Source: Amycolatopsis palatopharyngis
GTDB lineage: Bacteria; Actinomycetota; Actinomycetes; Mycobacteriales; Pseudonocardiaceae
Direction of reading: 5' to 3'
NCBI RefSeq assembly: GCF_003385185.1
Contig: NZ_PQHZ01000001.1
Span: 186,001-250,000 of the forward strand
DNA length: 64,000 nt
Shown: positions 63,111 through 64,000 of the stretch, piece by piece
Layout of the letters: every line of letters starts with the position of its first letter
How positions within the stretch are numbered: the first letter of the stretch is position 1
Translations under genes and position numbers: made by a program
The notes under the pieces: generated by a model
Database searches by the model: none
Told to the model about the DNA's origin: nothing
The model's input: only the letters and a program-made list of their open reading frames with translations

Positions 63111-64000
63111 ATGAGCACGTCACACCAACGCGGCCGAGGCATCGACAGGGCGACTCCCAACGACCTGATGACCCTCGCGTCCGACGTCGGGTTCCCGCCA
63201 CTGCAGATCGCCGGCGTACTGCTGCTGGAAACGCGGACTCCCCTCGGGCTCGACACCGTCATGGCCGCACTGGACGCGAGAATGAGCGGGCTTGCCCGGT
63301 TTCGCCAACGCCTGGTTCCGGTCGCTCCGGGACTCGGTCGTCCTGTGTGGATGGACGACCCCGCGTTCGACATCCGCGCACACGTACACCGGATTCGTTG
63401 TCCCTGCCCTGGTGACGAGGAGGCGTTACTCACGACAGCCGCCGATATCGCCACCCGCCCGCTACCACCCGACCGTCCCTTGTGGTCGGCAATCCTGGTG
63501 GACGGGCTCAGTCATGAACGGACGGCATTGATCGTCACCTTCCACCACGTGCTCGCCGATGGCGTCGGTGGGCTCGCGGTGCTGGCCCACCTCGTGGACG
63601 GTATGCGGGGCGGGAAGAACATGACCACCACCGCGGATCCCGATTTCCCTCGGCCCCGGCCGTCCGCTGCACAACTCGCGAAGGACGCCGCACGGACCAG
63701 GCTGCGTGCCCTCGCCGCACTGCCTCGCGCCCCGGGCCGGATCAGGGACGCACTCGCGCAGCTGACCCCTTGCCGCCACCCCTGCCCCAACTCCCTGCAC
63801 CAGGCCGCCGGACCACGCCGCCGGTTCGTGACAGCCCGGGCCGGGCTGGCCGGCGTCACCGCGACCGCACATTCCCGTGGGGCCACGGTGAACGACGCGG
63901 TGCTGTGCGCCGCCACGGGAGCGCTGCACGCACTCCTGCGGCACCGCGGTGAGCAGGTCGGCACGCTCACGGTGTCGATCCCCGTCTCCTCGCGCAGAAC
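63111..64000 (+). CDS. Wax ester synthase/diacylglycerol acyltransferase, 5' part
   Basis: The frame is open to the right edge, giving 296 residues of a family normally about 450-480 long. The catalytic motif H145-H146-xxx-D150-G151 (FHHVLADGVGG) is present, with the N-terminal IDRATPNDLMTLASDVG and the late VNDAVLCAATGALH of WS/DGAT enzymes. These make triacylglycerol or wax esters from acyl-CoA. The ribosome site before the ATG is weak, and in-frame starts upstream are blocked by a stop. Confidence 0.87.
   Translation, partial: MSTSHQRGRGIDRATPNDLMTLASDVGFPPLQIAGVLLLETRTPLGLDTVMAALDARMSGLARFRQRLVPVAPGLGRPVWMDDPAFDIRAHVHRIRCPCPGDEEALLTTAADIATRPLPPDRPLWSAILVDGLSHERTALIVTFHHVLADGVGGLAVLAHLVDGMRGGKNMTTTADPDFPRPRPSAAQLAKDAARTRLRALAALPRAPGRIRDALAQLTPCRHPCPNSLHQAAGPRRRFVTARAGLAGVTATAHSRGATVNDAVLCAATGALHALLRHRGEQVGTLTVSIPVSSRR

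Overview
The window is GC-rich, densely packed chromosomal DNA from an actinobacterium, most likely of the Pseudonocardiales (Amycolatopsis/Prauserella/Saccharomonospora type). That placement is an inference. It rests on a mycothiol-dependent nitroreductase homologue, a SARP/BTAD regulator, frequent GTG/TTG and probable leaderless starts, PucR, WS/DGAT and FadE34-type genes, and a dispersed palindrome with the core CTTTCCCGGGAAAG. I see no phage, IS element, CRISPR array, tRNA or rRNA. The text looks like ordinary accessory-catabolic chromosome with regulators beside their targets.

Layout. 1-1.1 kb: the tail of an M20 peptidase, a small secreted protein and a single-domain LuxR regulator. 1.4-7.8 kb: a tartrate module (LacI regulator with two tandem operators, D-tartrate dehydratase, tripartite tricarboxylate transporter TctC-A-B, tartrate/D-malate dehydrogenase). 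7.9-13.6 kb: a branched-chain-type ABC importer (LivG-F-SBP-H-M) ending in an ornithine cyclodeaminase-like gene. 13.6-19.5 kb: DsbA-like nitroreductase and secreted hydrolases (esterase-like, M14 carboxypeptidase, M23 endopeptidase). 19.5-23.8 kb: a large SARP-type regulator divergent from an alpha/beta hydrolase, with SARP-style 11-bp-spaced heptamers between them. 23.8-26.0 kb: two Tat-exported sugar-active proteins. 26.2-26.4 kb: a cluster of palindromes. 26.4-35 kb: an ABC1 kinase, a Baeyer-Villiger monooxygenase, a membrane GGDEF protein, a 67-residue peptide with five PTDW repeats, an MFS transporter, a secreted M15-like peptidase and a solitary ClpP.

35-41.5 kb is a beta-oxidation operon resembling mycobacterial sterol side-chain genes (fused FadE34-type acyl-CoA dehydrogenase, SDR, MaoC hydratase, SRPBCC protein, SCPx-type thiolase) with a divergent TetR. 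41.7-46.4 kb: LtrA and a translationally coupled ATP-grasp ligase plus CocE hydrolase. 46.6-50.4 kb: RNase J, unknowns and a DUF6973-like protein. 50.7-54 kb: a frameshifted PPOX-fold gene, an extreme terminator and an exported molybdenum hydroxylase pair. 54.3-56.1 kb: MarR plus MFS under a palindromic operator. 56.1-62.4 kb: a nitrogen-compound cluster (flavin oxidoreductase, DUF1989, PucR, NCS1 permease, amidase). The window ends with a GNAT acetyltransferase and a truncated wax ester synthase.

The best candidates for something undescribed are the PTDW-repeat peptide at 31.6 kb, the SARP box at 22.87 kb, the palindrome family, and the ATP-grasp/CocE pair. None of them adds up to a complete new system from sequence alone.
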